Numbered from the stretch's first letter, positions 44,421-53,470 are shown. The stretch is DNA of 64,000 bases from Ottowia oryzae (GCF_003008535.1 NZ_CP027666.1:3213501-3277500); one strand, 5' to 3'. Notes: generated by a model not told the origin, from the letters alone. Numbers and translations: made by a program.

Positions 44421-44449
44421 AAAAGCCCGCCAACCGGCGGGCTTTTTTT
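44420..44449. terminator. Bidirectional terminator between the TRAP genes and dctP
   Basis: The stem AAAAAGCCCGCC / GGCGGGCTTTTTTT with loop AACC begins on the last base of the stop codon. A-run and T-run on opposite sides let it stop both convergent transcripts. Confidence 0.9.
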
Positions 44450-44466
44450 ACTCGATTGAAACCGAA

Positions 44467-45549
44467 TCAGCTCAGTTTCTGCTGCTGCATGAAGCGGTCG
44501 AACAGACCTTCGCTGAAGCGGAACCAGGCATTTTCGTCGGCCAGGAACTTGCTGTAGTCCTTGTAGACCTTGGCCCATTCCGGGTTGCTCTTGTTCAGGT
44601 CGGCATAGATCTGCTGCGCGGATTTGAACGCCGCAGTCATGATCTCGTTGCTGAACGGACGCAGCTGCGTGCCCGAGCCCACCATCTGCTTGAGCGCGGT
44701 CGGGTTGCGGGCGTCGTACTTGGCGGTCATCGTCACGTGGGCGTGCGAGGCGGCGGCCTCGACAGCGGCCTTGTACTCCGCAGGCAGGGCGTTCCAGGCC
44801 TTGGTGTTGATGTAGAAGTCCAGCTGCGGGCCGCCTTCCCACCAACCGGGGTAGTAGTAGTACTTGGCGACCTTGTTGAAGCCGAGCTTCTGATCGTCGT
44901 ACGGGCCCACCCATTCGAGTGCATCCAGCGTGCCTTTTTCCAACGCAGGGTACAGGTCAGCACCTGGAATGGATTGGGGCACCACGCCAAAAGGCTCAAG
45001 CACCTTGCCGGCAAACGGGTTGGTGCGGAACTTGAGGCCTTTCAAGTCGGCGACGGTCTTGATTTCCTTGCGGAACCAACCGCCCATCTGTGCGCCGGTG
45101 TTGCCGCCGGGCAGGTTGAAGATGTTGTACTTGGCGTAGAAGTCGCGCATCAGCTTCAGGCCGTTGCCTTCGTACATCCAGGCGTTCATCTGGCGGGTGT
45201 TCATGCCGAACGGCACCGCACAGCCCAGGCAGAAGGTGGGATCTTTGCCGTAGTAGTAGTAAGGCGCGGTGTGCGCCATCTCCACGGAAGCGTTCTGGAC
45301 GCCGTCGACCACGCCAAAGGCAGGCATCAGTTCGCCGCCTGCGTGCACCGAGATCTGAAACTTGCCCCCGGTGATGTCGCTGACCTTCTTCGAGAACACC
45401 TCAGCGGTTCCGAAAATGGTGTCCAGCGATTTGGGGAAGCTGGATGCACAGCGCCAGCGCACAGCAGCTTGCGCATGGACCGCAGGCGCAACGCCAGCAG
45501 CCAAAACGCCGGCAATGCCGGCGCGTTTGATAATGGAACGACGGTCCAT
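44467..45549 (-). CDS. dctP: TRAP transporter substrate-binding protein
   Basis: Periplasmic DctP/TakP-like binding protein of 360 residues. A twin-arginine-like signal (DRRSIIKRAGIAGVLAAGVAPAVHAQA) precedes VRWRCASSFPKSLDTIFGTAEVFSKKVSDITGGKFQISVHAGGEL, the N-terminal block of the 2-oxoacid-type subgroup. The conserved Arg-containing ligand segment is KGLKFRTNPFAGKVLEPFGV. ATG 45549 follows GGAGACAATCTC. It is on the opposite strand to dctQM, an unusual arrangement for one transporter. Confidence 0.92.
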   Translation of the reverse strand: MDRRSIIKRAGIAGVLAAGVAPAVHAQAAVRWRCASSFPKSLDTIFGTAEVFSKKVSDITGGKFQISVHAGGELMPAFGVVDGVQNASVEMAHTAPYYYYGKDPTFCLGCAVPFGMNTRQMNAWMYEGNGLKLMRDFYAKYNIFNLPGGNTGAQMGGWFRKEIKTVADLKGLKFRTNPFAGKVLEPFGVVPQSIPGADLYPALEKGTLDALEWVGPYDDQKLGFNKVAKYYYYPGWWEGGPQLDFYINTKAWNALPAEYKAAVEAAASHAHVTMTAKYDARNPTALKQMVGSGTQLRPFSNEIMTAAFKSAQQIYADLNKSNPEWAKVYKDYSKFLADENAWFRFSEGLFDRFMQQQKLS

Positions 45550-45676
45550 GAGAGATTGTCTCCTTGACATATGGATACAGGCTCTCAGAGTTTAGCGGTC
45601 AACCCCCGCGCCGCAGATTAGGGATTAACCTGTCCACGGCGGCTTTTTTTAAGGCCGCCAGGGCGTTGCGAGGCGG

Positions 45677-47581
45677 TCAGCGAACCACTTTCAGATCGGG
45701 CGCGGTGGCTTGCAGCAGGTGGCCGAAACGGCCCCGCACAGACGCCTCGATACCCGCCGCATCCAGGCCTTGCGCCGCCAGCAGTCTTGCCGGATCGCCG
45801 TGCTCGATGAACTCGTCCGGCAGCCCCAATTGCAGCACCGGCATCGCGCTGCCGGCGGCGGCCAGGGCCTCCAGCACAGCACTGCCTGCGCCGCCCATGA
45901 TGCTGCCCTCTTCCAGCGTGACGAGCGCCTCATGGCGGGCAGCCACATCCGCCAGCAAGGCCGTATCCAAGGGCTTGGCCCAGCGCATGTTGACCACCGT
46001 GGCGCCCAAGCGTTCGGCCGCCTGCAGCGCGGGGTACAGCAAGGTGCCGAACACTAAAAGCGCAATGCCGCTGCCCTCGCGACGCACCTCGCCACGCCCG
46101 AAGGGCAGCGCCGACAGGTCTGGCAAGGTTGGCACGCCCACACCAGCGCCACGCGGGTAACGCACCGCGACCGGATGGTCTTGTTCGAACGCCGTTGAAA
46201 GCAACTGGCGGCATTCGCGCTCGTCCGCCGGGCAGGCCACGCTCACGTTGGGAATGCAGCGCAGATAGGCGATGTCGTAATTGCCCGCGTGGGTGGCTCC
46301 ATCTGCCCCCACCAACCCGGCGCGATCCAGAGCGAACACCACCGGCAGGTTTTGGATCGCCACATCGTGAATCAGCTGGTCGTACGCGCGCTGCAGGAAA
46401 GTGGAATAGATAGCGACGACGGGCTTCAAGCCCTCGCACGCCATGCCCGCCGCGAACGTGACGGCGTGCTGCTCCGCAATGCCCACGTCGTAATAGCGCT
46501 CAGGAAAGCGGCGATGAAACTCGACCATGCCAGAGCCTTCGCGCATGGCGGGGGTGATCCCCACCAGGCGCTTGTCTTTCTCGGCCATGTCGCACAGCCA
46601 TTGTCCGAAGACCTGGGTGAAGGTCTGCTTGCCCGGTGCGCTGGGCGCCACCAAGCCGACGGCCGGGTCAAACTTGCCGGGGCCGTGGTAGGCCACGGGG
46701 TCGGCCTCGGCCAGCTTGTAGCCCTGGCCCTTCTTGGTCACCACGTGCAGGAACTGCGGGCCTTGTTTGCTGGCCATCAGATCGCGAATGTTCTCCAGCG
46801 TGGGGATCAGCGAATCCAGATCGTGTCCGTCTATGGGGCCGATGTAGTTGAAGCCAAATTTCTCGAACAAGGTGGCGGGCACGACCATGCCCTTGGCCTG
46901 CTGCTCCAGCCGCTTGGCCAGCTCGAACAGCGGCGGCACCGGGCCCAACACGGTCTTGCCCACGTTCTTCGCCGCGGCATAGAAGTTGCCGCTCATCAGC
47001 TGGGCCAGGTAGCGGTTCAGCGCACCCACGGGCGGGCTGATGCTCATATCGTTGTCGTTCAGCACGACCAGCAGGCGCGCGTCGCGCTCCACCCCGGCGT
47101 TGTTCAGCGCTTCAAAAGCCATACCGGCGGTCATCGCGCCGTCGCCGATGATCGCCACGGCATCGCGGTCTTCGCCCTTCTGGCGCGCCGCCAAAGCCAT
47201 GCCCAGCGCGGCGGAGATGCTGGTGGACGAATGCGCCGTACCGAACGTGTCGTACTCGCTCTCATCCCGGCGAGGAAAGCCCGACATGCCCCCCAGCTGG
47301 CGCAGCGTGGGCATGCGCTCACGGCGGCCGGTAAGGATCTTGTGCGGATAGGTCTGGTGGCCCACATCCCACACCAGCCGGTCGTGCGGCGTGTTGAAGA
47401 CGTAATGCAACGCGATGGTCAGCTCCACCGTGCCGAGGTTCGAGCTGAGGTGCCCGCCCGTGCGCGCCACGTTGCTGAGCACGCATTCGCGCAACTCGTC
47501 GGCCAGGGCCTTGAGTTGCTCGCGCGTCAGCTTGCGCAGATCGGCTGGGGTGTGAACGGAGTCGAGGTAGGTTGTCGCCAT
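45677..47581 (-). CDS. dxs: 1-deoxy-D-xylulose-5-phosphate synthase
   Basis: First enzyme of the MEP isoprenoid pathway, condensing pyruvate and glyceraldehyde 3-phosphate with thiamine diphosphate. The N-terminal HYVFNTPHDRLVWDVGHQTYPHKILTGRR, the ThDP/Mg motif GDGAMTAGMAFEALNNAG with LNDNDMSISPPVG, and GIAEQHAVTFAAGMACEGLKPVVAIYSTF are complete. ATG 47581 (MATTYLDS) is the start; the frame extends two codons further only to a TTG. It directly follows ispA, which supplies the next steps. Confidence 0.97.
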   Translation of the reverse strand: MATTYLDSVHTPADLRKLTREQLKALADELRECVLSNVARTGGHLSSNLGTVELTIALHYVFNTPHDRLVWDVGHQTYPHKILTGRRERMPTLRQLGGMSGFPRRDESEYDTFGTAHSSTSISAALGMALAARQKGEDRDAVAIIGDGAMTAGMAFEALNNAGVERDARLLVVLNDNDMSISPPVGALNRYLAQLMSGNFYAAAKNVGKTVLGPVPPLFELAKRLEQQAKGMVVPATLFEKFGFNYIGPIDGHDLDSLIPTLENIRDLMASKQGPQFLHVVTKKGQGYKLAEADPVAYHGPGKFDPAVGLVAPSAPGKQTFTQVFGQWLCDMAEKDKRLVGITPAMREGSGMVEFHRRFPERYYDVGIAEQHAVTFAAGMACEGLKPVVAIYSTFLQRAYDQLIHDVAIQNLPVVFALDRAGLVGADGATHAGNYDIAYLRCIPNVSVACPADERECRQLLSTAFEQDHPVAVRYPRGAGVGVPTLPDLSALPFGRGEVRREGSGIALLVFGTLLYPALQAAERLGATVVNMRWAKPLDTALLADVAARHEALVTLEEGSIMGGAGSAVLEALAAAGSAMPVLQLGLPDEFIEHGDPARLLAAQGLDAAGIEASVRGRFGHLLQATAPDLKVVR

Positions 47582-47583
47582 GG

Positions 47584-48480
47584 TCAATTACTGCGGTTTA
47601 CCACGCGGTCGGCCAGCACGCGCAACAACTCGACGTCGGCCAGACCGGTGGCGGCGAGCGCATGGTGCGCCTCATCCCCCAACTGCGCCGCCAGCGCGCG
47701 CGAGGCGTCCAGCCCCATCACCGAAACGTAGGTGGGCTTGTCGGCGGCTGCGTCCTTGCCAGCCGTCTTGCCGAGGGCGGCGGAATCGGCGGTGACGTCC
47801 AGAATGTCGTCGACCACCTGAAATGCCAGGCCGACAGCGGCCCCGTAGCGCGCCAACCCGTCACGCGCCTGCGGCGTCAGCGGTGATTGGGCGCAGTCGG
47901 CGCCCATCTGCACGCTGCCTTGCAGCAACGCGCCAGTTTTCAGCATGTGCATATGGCGCAGTTGGGCTTCGCTCAATGGTTTGCCCACGCTGGCAAGATC
48001 AATGGCCTGGCCGCCGGCCATGCCCGCTTCACCGGCCGCACGCGCCAGGCAGCGGCACAGGTCGGCCTGCATCGCTGGCGGCACTTGGGCGGGGTCGGGC
48101 GTCAACAGCTCAAACGCCAGCGCCTGAAGCGCATCGCCCGAGAGCAACGCCTGCGCCTCGCCAAACTGCACGTGCACGGTGGGCTTGCCGCGGCGCAGCA
48201 CATCGTTGTCCATGCAGGGCATGTCGTCGTGGACCAGCGAATAGGCGTGGATCAACTCCACGGCACAGGCGGCACGCAATGCCGCCTCGGCATGGCCTTG
48301 CACGGCGGCGGCGGTGGCCAGCACCAACAGCGGCCGAACGCGCTTGCCCCCATCCAGCACGGCGTAGCGCATTGCATCCCCCAAGCCGGCGGGCGCTGCT
48401 GCTGGCACCCAGTCGGACAAGGCCTGCTCAACTTGGCCCAGCGCATCCGCCGACCAGGCAGCGAAATCGGTTGTAATCAT
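47584..48480 (-). CDS. ispA: Polyprenyl (farnesyl diphosphate) synthase
   Basis: Trans-prenyltransferase of 298 residues making farnesyl diphosphate from IPP and DMAPP/GPP. The first aspartate-rich motif is HDDMPCMDNDVLRRGKPTVH and the second VGLAFQVVDDILDV. GGKRVRPLLVLA near residue 50 binds IPP. ATG 48480 overlaps the xseB stop by 4 bp (ATGA), and the end lies 2 bp before the dxs ATG. This xseB-ispA-dxs order is widely conserved. Confidence 0.96.
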   Translation of the reverse strand: MITTDFAAWSADALGQVEQALSDWVPAAAPAGLGDAMRYAVLDGGKRVRPLLVLATAAAVQGHAEAALRAACAVELIHAYSLVHDDMPCMDNDVLRRGKPTVHVQFGEAQALLSGDALQALAFELLTPDPAQVPPAMQADLCRCLARAAGEAGMAGGQAIDLASVGKPLSEAQLRHMHMLKTGALLQGSVQMGADCAQSPLTPQARDGLARYGAAVGLAFQVVDDILDVTADSAALGKTAGKDAAADKPTYVSVMGLDASRALAAQLGDEAHHALAATGLADVELLRVLADRVVNRSN

Positions 48481-48716
48481 TCCAGTGCCCACGGCTTCAG
48501 CGCGCCCGCATCGTCAAGCACCTTGACCTGGTCTTCGATGGCCTGCAGGCGGTCACGGCAATAGCGCAGCAACTCGGTACCGCGCTGGTACTGCGTCAGC
48601 AGCTCCTCCAGCGGCATCTGGCCTGATTCCAGCCCGGTCACCAGCTGTTCCAGCTGCTGCACCGCATCGCCGTAACTGGTGGGTTGCGTGTCGCCGTTGG
48701 CGGGTTTTCTAGCCAT
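48477..48716 (-). CDS. xseB: Exodeoxyribonuclease VII small subunit
   Basis: Small subunit of ExoVII (79 residues), which with XseA degrades single-stranded DNA. The conserved core SYGDAVQQLEQLVTGLESGQMPLEELLTQYQRGTELLRYCRDRL is the family hallmark. ATG 48716 (MARKPANGD) gives the usual length; longer in-frame starts exist at 48740 and 48827 but add nothing conserved. Confidence 0.95.
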   Translation of the reverse strand: MARKPANGDTQPTSYGDAVQQLEQLVTGLESGQMPLEELLTQYQRGTELLRYCRDRLQAIEDQVKVLDDAGALKPWALE

Positions 48717-48849
48717 TCCGATGTGCGCAAAAGCGCTCATTTTAGGTGTGGCGAAGCGCCGCGCTTGATGACCGTCACCAAACCCCCTCGCCGCAAGACC
48801 CTCATGCCCTGCCTGAAATGGGCACATGGGTTAAAATTCGCGGTTCCTT

Positions 48850-48863
48850 TGCCGAAATCGGCA
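48850..48863. promoter_or_regulatory. Palindrome in the xseB / Rieske divergent region
   Basis: TGCCGA-AA-TCGGCA, perfect 6-bp arms, lies between the divergent xseB and oxygenase genes, 85 bp before the latter. It could be an operator. TAATAT at 48879-48884 is a possible -10 for the oxygenase. Confidence 0.35.
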
Positions 48864-48947
48864 TACGGTTCGCGCGCCTAATATCCTCGGATCCCAAGCG
48901 CTTACTTCCTGCCCCTTCATAGGGGGAGTCTTAAACATCGGAACACC

Positions 48948-50084
48948 ATGTCTGATTTAAGTCTTCAGTTACAGCAGGCGGCAAGTCAACTTTCCGTCCA
49001 CTCCTATTTCGACCCTGCGCTGCTAGAGCGTGAGCAGAGGCTCATCTTCGAGTCCGGGCCGCGCTACGTCGGCCATCAACTCGCTGTGCCGAACGAGGGC
49101 GACTACTTTGCCTTGCCGCAAGAGGCGCAAGGCCGCGCGCTGGTGCGCAACGCGCAGGGCGGCGTCGAGCTGATCTCCAACGTCTGCCGTCACCGCCAGG
49201 CGGTCATGCTCAAGGGTCGCGGCTCGCTGCAGGGCCAGGGCAAAGGCCACGCGGGTGGCAACATCGTGTGCCCGCTGCACCGCTGGACATACTCGCCCAA
49301 AGGCGAACTGCTGGGTGCGCCGCATTTCCAGCACGACCCGTGCCTGAACCTGAACAACTACCAGCTGCGCGAGTGGAACGGCCTGCTGTTCGAGGACAAC
49401 GGCCGCGACGTAGCCGCCGACTTGGCGGGCATGGGTGTCGCGCACGACCTTTCTTTCGAGGGCTTCGCGCTCGACCACGTTGAGCTGCACGAATGCAACT
49501 ACAACTGGAAGACCTTCATCGAGGTTTACCTCGAGGACTACCACGTCGGCCCCTTCCACCCCGGCCTGGGCAACTTTGTCACCTGCGACGACCTGAGCTG
49601 GCAGTTTGGCCGCGACTATTCCGTGCAGACCGTCGGCGTGGCGCCCACCTTCGGCAAGCCGGGCTCTGACATCTACAAGAAGTGGCATGAAGTGCTGGTG
49701 AACTACCAAAACGGCGCCCTGCCCTCGCGCGGCGCCATCTGGTTGACCTACTACCCCCACATCATGGTCGAGTGGTACCCGCACGTGCTGACCGTGTCCA
49801 CGCTGTACCCGATGGGCGTGGACAAGACCATGAACATGGTCGAGTTCTACTACCCCGAAGAAATCGTTGCCTTTGAGCGCGAATTCGTCGAGGCGCAGCG
49901 CGCTGCCTACATGGAAACCTGCATCGAAGACGACGAAATCGCCGAACGCATGGACGCGGGCCGCAAGGCGCTGTGGCTGCGTGGCGACAACGAAGTCGGC
50001 CCCTACCAAAGCCCCATGGAAGACGGCATGCAGCACTTTCACGAGTGGTACCGCCGCGCCATGGGCATGACTCTGGTGGCCTGA
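48948..50084 (+). CDS. Rieske aromatic-ring-hydroxylating-type oxygenase alpha subunit
   Basis: Rieske non-haem iron oxygenase of 378 residues. The [2Fe-2S] ligands are C80-x-H82 and C108-x2-H111 (NVCRH and CPLHRW); the mononuclear iron site is EDYHVGPFH (His199, His204) with an Asp/Glu before it. It resembles the SRPBCC-containing oxygenases such as choline monooxygenase and stachydrine or carnitine-type enzymes; no reductase gene is adjacent. The substrate is unknown. A strong ribosome-binding site (GGGGGAG) precedes ATG 48948, and it ends in a terminator. Confidence 0.88.
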   Translation: MSDLSLQLQQAASQLSVHSYFDPALLEREQRLIFESGPRYVGHQLAVPNEGDYFALPQEAQGRALVRNAQGGVELISNVCRHRQAVMLKGRGSLQGQGKGHAGGNIVCPLHRWTYSPKGELLGAPHFQHDPCLNLNNYQLREWNGLLFEDNGRDVAADLAGMGVAHDLSFEGFALDHVELHECNYNWKTFIEVYLEDYHVGPFHPGLGNFVTCDDLSWQFGRDYSVQTVGVAPTFGKPGSDIYKKWHEVLVNYQNGALPSRGAIWLTYYPHIMVEWYPHVLTVSTLYPMGVDKTMNMVEFYYPEEIVAFEREFVEAQRAAYMETCIEDDEIAERMDAGRKALWLRGDNEVGPYQSPMEDGMQHFHEWYRRAMGMTLVA

Positions 50085-50119
50085 AGAAGCGGCACCACCA
50101 AACTCTTTATTTGATAGCA

Positions 50120-50157
50120 GCCTGCGCTGGCCCAATGGGCGGCGCAGGCGTTTTTTT
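50120..50157 (+). terminator. Rho-independent terminator built from a degenerate family A copy
   Basis: The stem GCCTGCGC / GCGCAGGC is followed by seven T. The upstream TTTGATAGC is the family A lead (copy 13, 50108-50157), so the repeat appears to serve as the oxygenase gene's terminator. Confidence 0.75.
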
Positions 50158-50175
50158 GTTCAAAAGCACACCGAC

Positions 50176-51063
50176 ATGCAAGCCGCCTGGATGATCGCCG
50201 CATCGCTCTTCTTTGCCCTGATGAGTGTGTGCATCAAGTTCGCATCGCCCTACTTCGGGCCGATGGAAATCGTGTGCTACCGCGGCGCGATCGGCATCGT
50301 CTTCATGTGGATGCTGGCGCGATCGCGCGGCGTTTCGCTGCGCACCACCGTGCCGATGATGCACGTGTGGCGCAACGTGGTAGGCGTGTCGGCACTGGCC
50401 TGCTGGTTCTACGCCATTGCAGCCTTGCCACTGGCCACGGCCATGACGCTGAACTACATGAGCGGCGTGTGGGTGGCGGCCTTTCTGATCGGCGGCACGC
50501 TGTTGATGGGGCGCTTGAGCGAGGTGCGCCGCCAGGGCCCGCTGATCGTCGCGGTGATGGCCGGTTTTGCCGGCGTGGTGATGATGCTGCGCCCCACGCT
50601 GGAGCAAAACCAGCTGTTCGCCGGGCTGATCGGGCTGATGTCCGGCCTGCTGTCTGCGCTGGCCTACATCCAGGTGGCCGCGCTGGGCCGCGTGGGCGAG
50701 CCCGAGGCGCGCACGGTGTTTTACTTTTCCGTGGGCGCGGCGCTGGTGGGCGCCATTGCCATGCTGTTCTTCGACATCCACCCGCTCAACACCCGTCAGG
50801 CGCTGTGGCTGATCCCCATCGGCGTGCTGGCCGCACTTGGCCAGCTGTGCATGACGCGCGCCTACACGCGCGGATCGACGATGGTGGTGGCCAACCTGCA
50901 GTATTCCGGCATCGTTTTTGCCGCGCTGTTCGGGTTGTTCTTGTTTGGCGACCAGATCCCGCTGATCGGCTGGCTGGGCATGGCCACCATCATCGCAAGC
51001 GGTATGCTGGCCACCTTCTTGCGCAGCCGCGCGCTGCCGAACCCACCGGCCGAGGCCCATTGA
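50176..51063 (+). CDS. EamA/DMT-family transporter
   Basis: Inner-membrane carrier of 295 residues with about ten helices in two EamA halves (MIAASLFFALMSVCIKFASPYFGPMEIVCYRGAIG and NLQYSGIVFAALFGLFLFGDQIPLIGWLGMATIIASGMLATFL). Such proteins export amino acids or metabolites; the substrate is unknown. The stop TGA shares its last base with the next start (TGATG), implying translational coupling with the sulfurtransferase. Confidence 0.9.
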   Translation: MQAAWMIAASLFFALMSVCIKFASPYFGPMEIVCYRGAIGIVFMWMLARSRGVSLRTTVPMMHVWRNVVGVSALACWFYAIAALPLATAMTLNYMSGVWVAAFLIGGTLLMGRLSEVRRQGPLIVAVMAGFAGVVMMLRPTLEQNQLFAGLIGLMSGLLSALAYIQVAALGRVGEPEARTVFYFSVGAALVGAIAMLFFDIHPLNTRQALWLIPIGVLAALGQLCMTRAYTRGSTMVVANLQYSGIVFAALFGLFLFGDQIPLIGWLGMATIIASGMLATFLRSRALPNPPAEAH

Positions 51064-51926
51064 TGACCGCCTACACCCACCTGATCACCGTCCCCCAGTT
51101 GCAGACCCTGCAGGCCAGCGACGCCCCCTTGCTGGTGGTGGATTGCAGCTTTGACCTGGCCGACCCGGCCAAGGCCGATGCGATGTTCGCTGAACAGCAC
51201 ATCGCCGGCGCCGTGCAGGCCCACCTCGACCGCGACATGAGCGCCCACAGCGCCGAAGACGCCGTCAACGGCGGGCGGCATCCGCTACCAAAACGAGAGC
51301 TTCTGGCGCACACCCTGCGGGCGCTGGGGCTTGATAACGCCATGCAAGTGGTGGTGTACGACCGCAACGGCGCCAACTACTGCGGGCGCCTGTGGTGGAT
51401 GCTGAAATGGGCCGGCCACGACGCCGTGTCCGTGCTGGACGGCGGCCTGCAAGCCTGGGTGGCCGCCGGCGGCGCCACCCAAAGCGGGCCTGCGCCCGCG
51501 CACCGGGCCGGCAACTTCGAGCTGGGCGCGCCGCTGCGCCGCCTGGTGCTGATCGACGAGGTCATCGCCCAACTCGGCCGCCCCACGCAAACCGTGATCG
51601 ACGCGCGCGGCGCCCTGCGCTACCGGGGCGAGACCGAGCCGCTGGACCCGGTGGCCGGGCACATCCCCGGCGCGCTCAACCGCCCGTTCAGCGACAACCT
51701 GGGCGCCGACGGCCACTTCAAGCCCGCCGCGCAACTCAAGCAGGAATTCGACGCCCTGCTGGCCGGCCACGATGCTGGCGGCGTGGTGCACCACTGCGGC
51801 AGCGGCGTCAGCGCCGTACCCAACGTGCTGGCGATGGAACTGGCCGGCTACGCCCCGGCCAGCCTGTATGCCGGCAGCTGGAGCGAATGGAGCCGCCGCC
51901 CCGAATTGCCCATGGCGCGCGGCTGA
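51063..51926 (+). CDS. Sulfurtransferase with two rhodanese domains
   Basis: Thiosulfate or 3-mercaptopyruvate sulfurtransferase-like protein of 287 residues. The N-terminal inactive rhodanese domain (VVDCSFDLADPAKADAMF...HIAGAVQAHLD) is followed by the catalytic one with CGSGVSA (active Cys245) and the CAP motif HIPGALNRPF. The first loop after Cys (GSGVSA) is nearer to the MST/thiosulfate type than to Cdc25. It is coupled to the EamA gene. Confidence 0.92.
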   Translation: MTAYTHLITVPQLQTLQASDAPLLVVDCSFDLADPAKADAMFAEQHIAGAVQAHLDRDMSAHSAEDAVNGGRHPLPKRELLAHTLRALGLDNAMQVVVYDRNGANYCGRLWWMLKWAGHDAVSVLDGGLQAWVAAGGATQSGPAPAHRAGNFELGAPLRRLVLIDEVIAQLGRPTQTVIDARGALRYRGETEPLDPVAGHIPGALNRPFSDNLGADGHFKPAAQLKQEFDALLAGHDAGGVVHHCGSGVSAVPNVLAMELAGYAPASLYAGSWSEWSRRPELPMARG

Positions 51927-52322
51927 GGCGCGGGGCGCCGCGCGGGCCTGTGCTTGTAGCCGTGCCTATGCCCGTTGCCGTGGGCGCTGCGCAGCGCCCG
52001 CCCCAGTAGCACGCGCTGCGTGGTGGCTTCAAAGCGCGGGCACCGCAAGGTGCGCTGACCGCAGATCCGCCAACGGGAATCCGTCGGCGCCTCAAAGCTC
52101 GCCGCCGCCCCTACCCGCCGCAGCCGTACGCCAACCGCATCACTCTGTTTTTCATAGCTGCCAGCGCTGGTGGTGCCTTCGCTAGAGGCCGATTCAATCA
52201 ATAAACCTGGGCGCGTGATGTTTGCGCCGCAGGGGTGACCCTGATGCACTGCGCCCCGCTAGTCGCAGCCACGTCACGCACTCCCTGCGCAGCACTGCGG
52301 CGGCGCCCAGTCGGCCACGCGC
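51927..52322. other. Intergenic region with one family A repeat
   Basis: The 396 bp between the convergent sulfurtransferase and dienelactone-hydrolase genes are G/C-rich up to 52140, then hold a family A copy (52146-52198). I see no gene and no clear terminator. Confidence 0.55.
52146..52198 (+). repeat. Family A dispersed repeat, copy 14
   Basis: The copy reads TGTTTTTCATAGCTGCCAGCG, spacer, then TCGCTAGAGGCCGATTCAAT. It is close to copy 6 at both arms. Confidence 0.7.
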
Positions 52323-53225
52323 TCAATCCACGCCGTGCTGCTTGAACCAGGCCAGCATGCGCTTCCAGCCGTCTTCCGCCGCTTCCTTGCGGTAGCTGGG
52401 GCGGTAGTCGGCATGAAACGCGTGCGGCGCGTCGGGGTACACCACGAAGGCAGACGCCGCAGCCGCCGCGTTGCCCTTGGCGCCCGCGTCGGTCAGTGCG
52501 GCCTTCATCTTCTCTACCGTGTCGTGCCCGATGCCCGTGTCGGCCTCACCGTACAGGCCCAGCACCGGCGCCTTAAGCTGCCCCGCCACATCGACAGGGT
52601 TGCGCGGCGCCAGCGCCGTCGGCTCGCCCACCAGGCGCCCGTACCACGCCACCCCCGCCTTCACCCTGGGGTTGTGCGCGCAGTACAGCCAGGTCTGACG
52701 CCCGCCCCAGCAAAAGCCCGTCACCCCCAGCTTGCGGGTATCGCCGCCGTGCGCAGCGGCCCAGGCCACGGTGGCGTCCAGGTCGGCCAGCACTTGCGCA
52801 TCGGGCACTTTGGCAATCACTTCGCTGACCAGCTTGCCGATCTCGGTGTAGCGCTTGGCATCACCCTGGCGAATAAACAGCTCTGGCGCTATCGCCAGAT
52901 AACCCAGGTGCGCCAGTCGCCGCGCCGTGTCGGCGATGTATTCGTGCACGCCAAAGATCTCTGACAAGACCAGCACCACCGGCAAGCCGGTCTTGCCCGC
53001 AGGCTGCGCGCGGTAGGCAGGCATCTGAAAGCCTGCCACGTCGATGGCCACTTCGCCCGCCGTCAGCCCTTCGGCCGACGTCTTGACCGCAGTCTGCGCC
53101 ACGACAGGCAAGGCCGCCGCCGCGTAGCCCGCCCCCAGGGCCAGCTGCATCGCCCGCCGGCGCGATGGCGCCGCGCCAGCGTCCAACAGGGCAGCGGCGT
53201 CAGAAACATGGTCGGGTTTGAGCAT
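52323..53225 (-). CDS. Dienelactone hydrolase family protein, exported
   Basis: Alpha/beta hydrolase of 300 residues with a Cys nucleophile in GFCWGGRQTW, acid in LYGEADTGI and His in DAPHAFHADYRPSY, the DLH triad. A twin-arginine-like leader (SRRRAMQLALGAGYAAAALPVVAQ) suggests export, as in many DLH-like proteins. ATG 53225 (MLKPDHVSD) is preferred; an earlier in-frame start at 53249 exists. The substrate is unknown; it is not next to a chlorocatechol pathway. Confidence 0.87.
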   Translation of the reverse strand: MLKPDHVSDAAALLDAGAAPSRRRAMQLALGAGYAAAALPVVAQTAVKTSAEGLTAGEVAIDVAGFQMPAYRAQPAGKTGLPVVLVLSEIFGVHEYIADTARRLAHLGYLAIAPELFIRQGDAKRYTEIGKLVSEVIAKVPDAQVLADLDATVAWAAAHGGDTRKLGVTGFCWGGRQTWLYCAHNPRVKAGVAWYGRLVGEPTALAPRNPVDVAGQLKAPVLGLYGEADTGIGHDTVEKMKAALTDAGAKGNAAAAASAFVVYPDAPHAFHADYRPSYRKEAAEDGWKRMLAWFKQHGVD

Positions 53226-53329
53226 CGGGGCGACTCCTCGTTGGTGCAATCAAACCCCCAGTCTAGAGTGCACCGCCCGCCTTGGCCACGAAGGCCCCGC
53301 GCGCGCGCTGGCGATGCCCCGGCCTGGTA

Positions 53330-53335
53330 TATACT
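53330..53335 (+). promoter_or_regulatory. -10 element of tRNA-Thr
   Basis: TATACT lies 18 bp before the tRNA. The -35 is not obvious. Confidence 0.45.
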
Positions 53336-53352
53336 CTCGGGTTCTTGATTTC

Positions 53353-53428
53353 GCCGACTTAGCTCAGTTGGTAGAGCAACGCACTCGTAACGCGTAGGTC
53401 GCCAGTTCGATTCCGGCAGTCGGCACCA
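53353..53428 (+). tRNA. tRNA-Thr (CGT)
   Basis: Complete 76-nt cloverleaf: acceptor GCCGACT/AGTCGGC, anticodon CGT in loop CTCGTAA, T-arm AGTTCGATT and encoded CCA at 53426-53428. Its 3' end is the attachment site of the island to the right. Confidence 0.96.
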
Positions 53429-53433
53429 CTCAT

Positions 53434-53470
53434 AAATCCGCATAGCTCCTAGAGCGTGCGGATTTTTTTT
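53434..53470 (+). terminator. Terminator after tRNA-Thr (island-borne)
   Basis: The stem AAATCCGCA / TGCGGATTT is followed by T8. It lies inside the island boundary, so it replaces the chromosomal terminator now found at 63411. Confidence 0.85.

Noticed and set aside
45630..45665. GGCGGC...GCCGCC hairpin after dxs as a terminator
   Set aside because: The T-run is in the loop rather than after the stem, so it does not fit a Rho-independent terminator on either strand.
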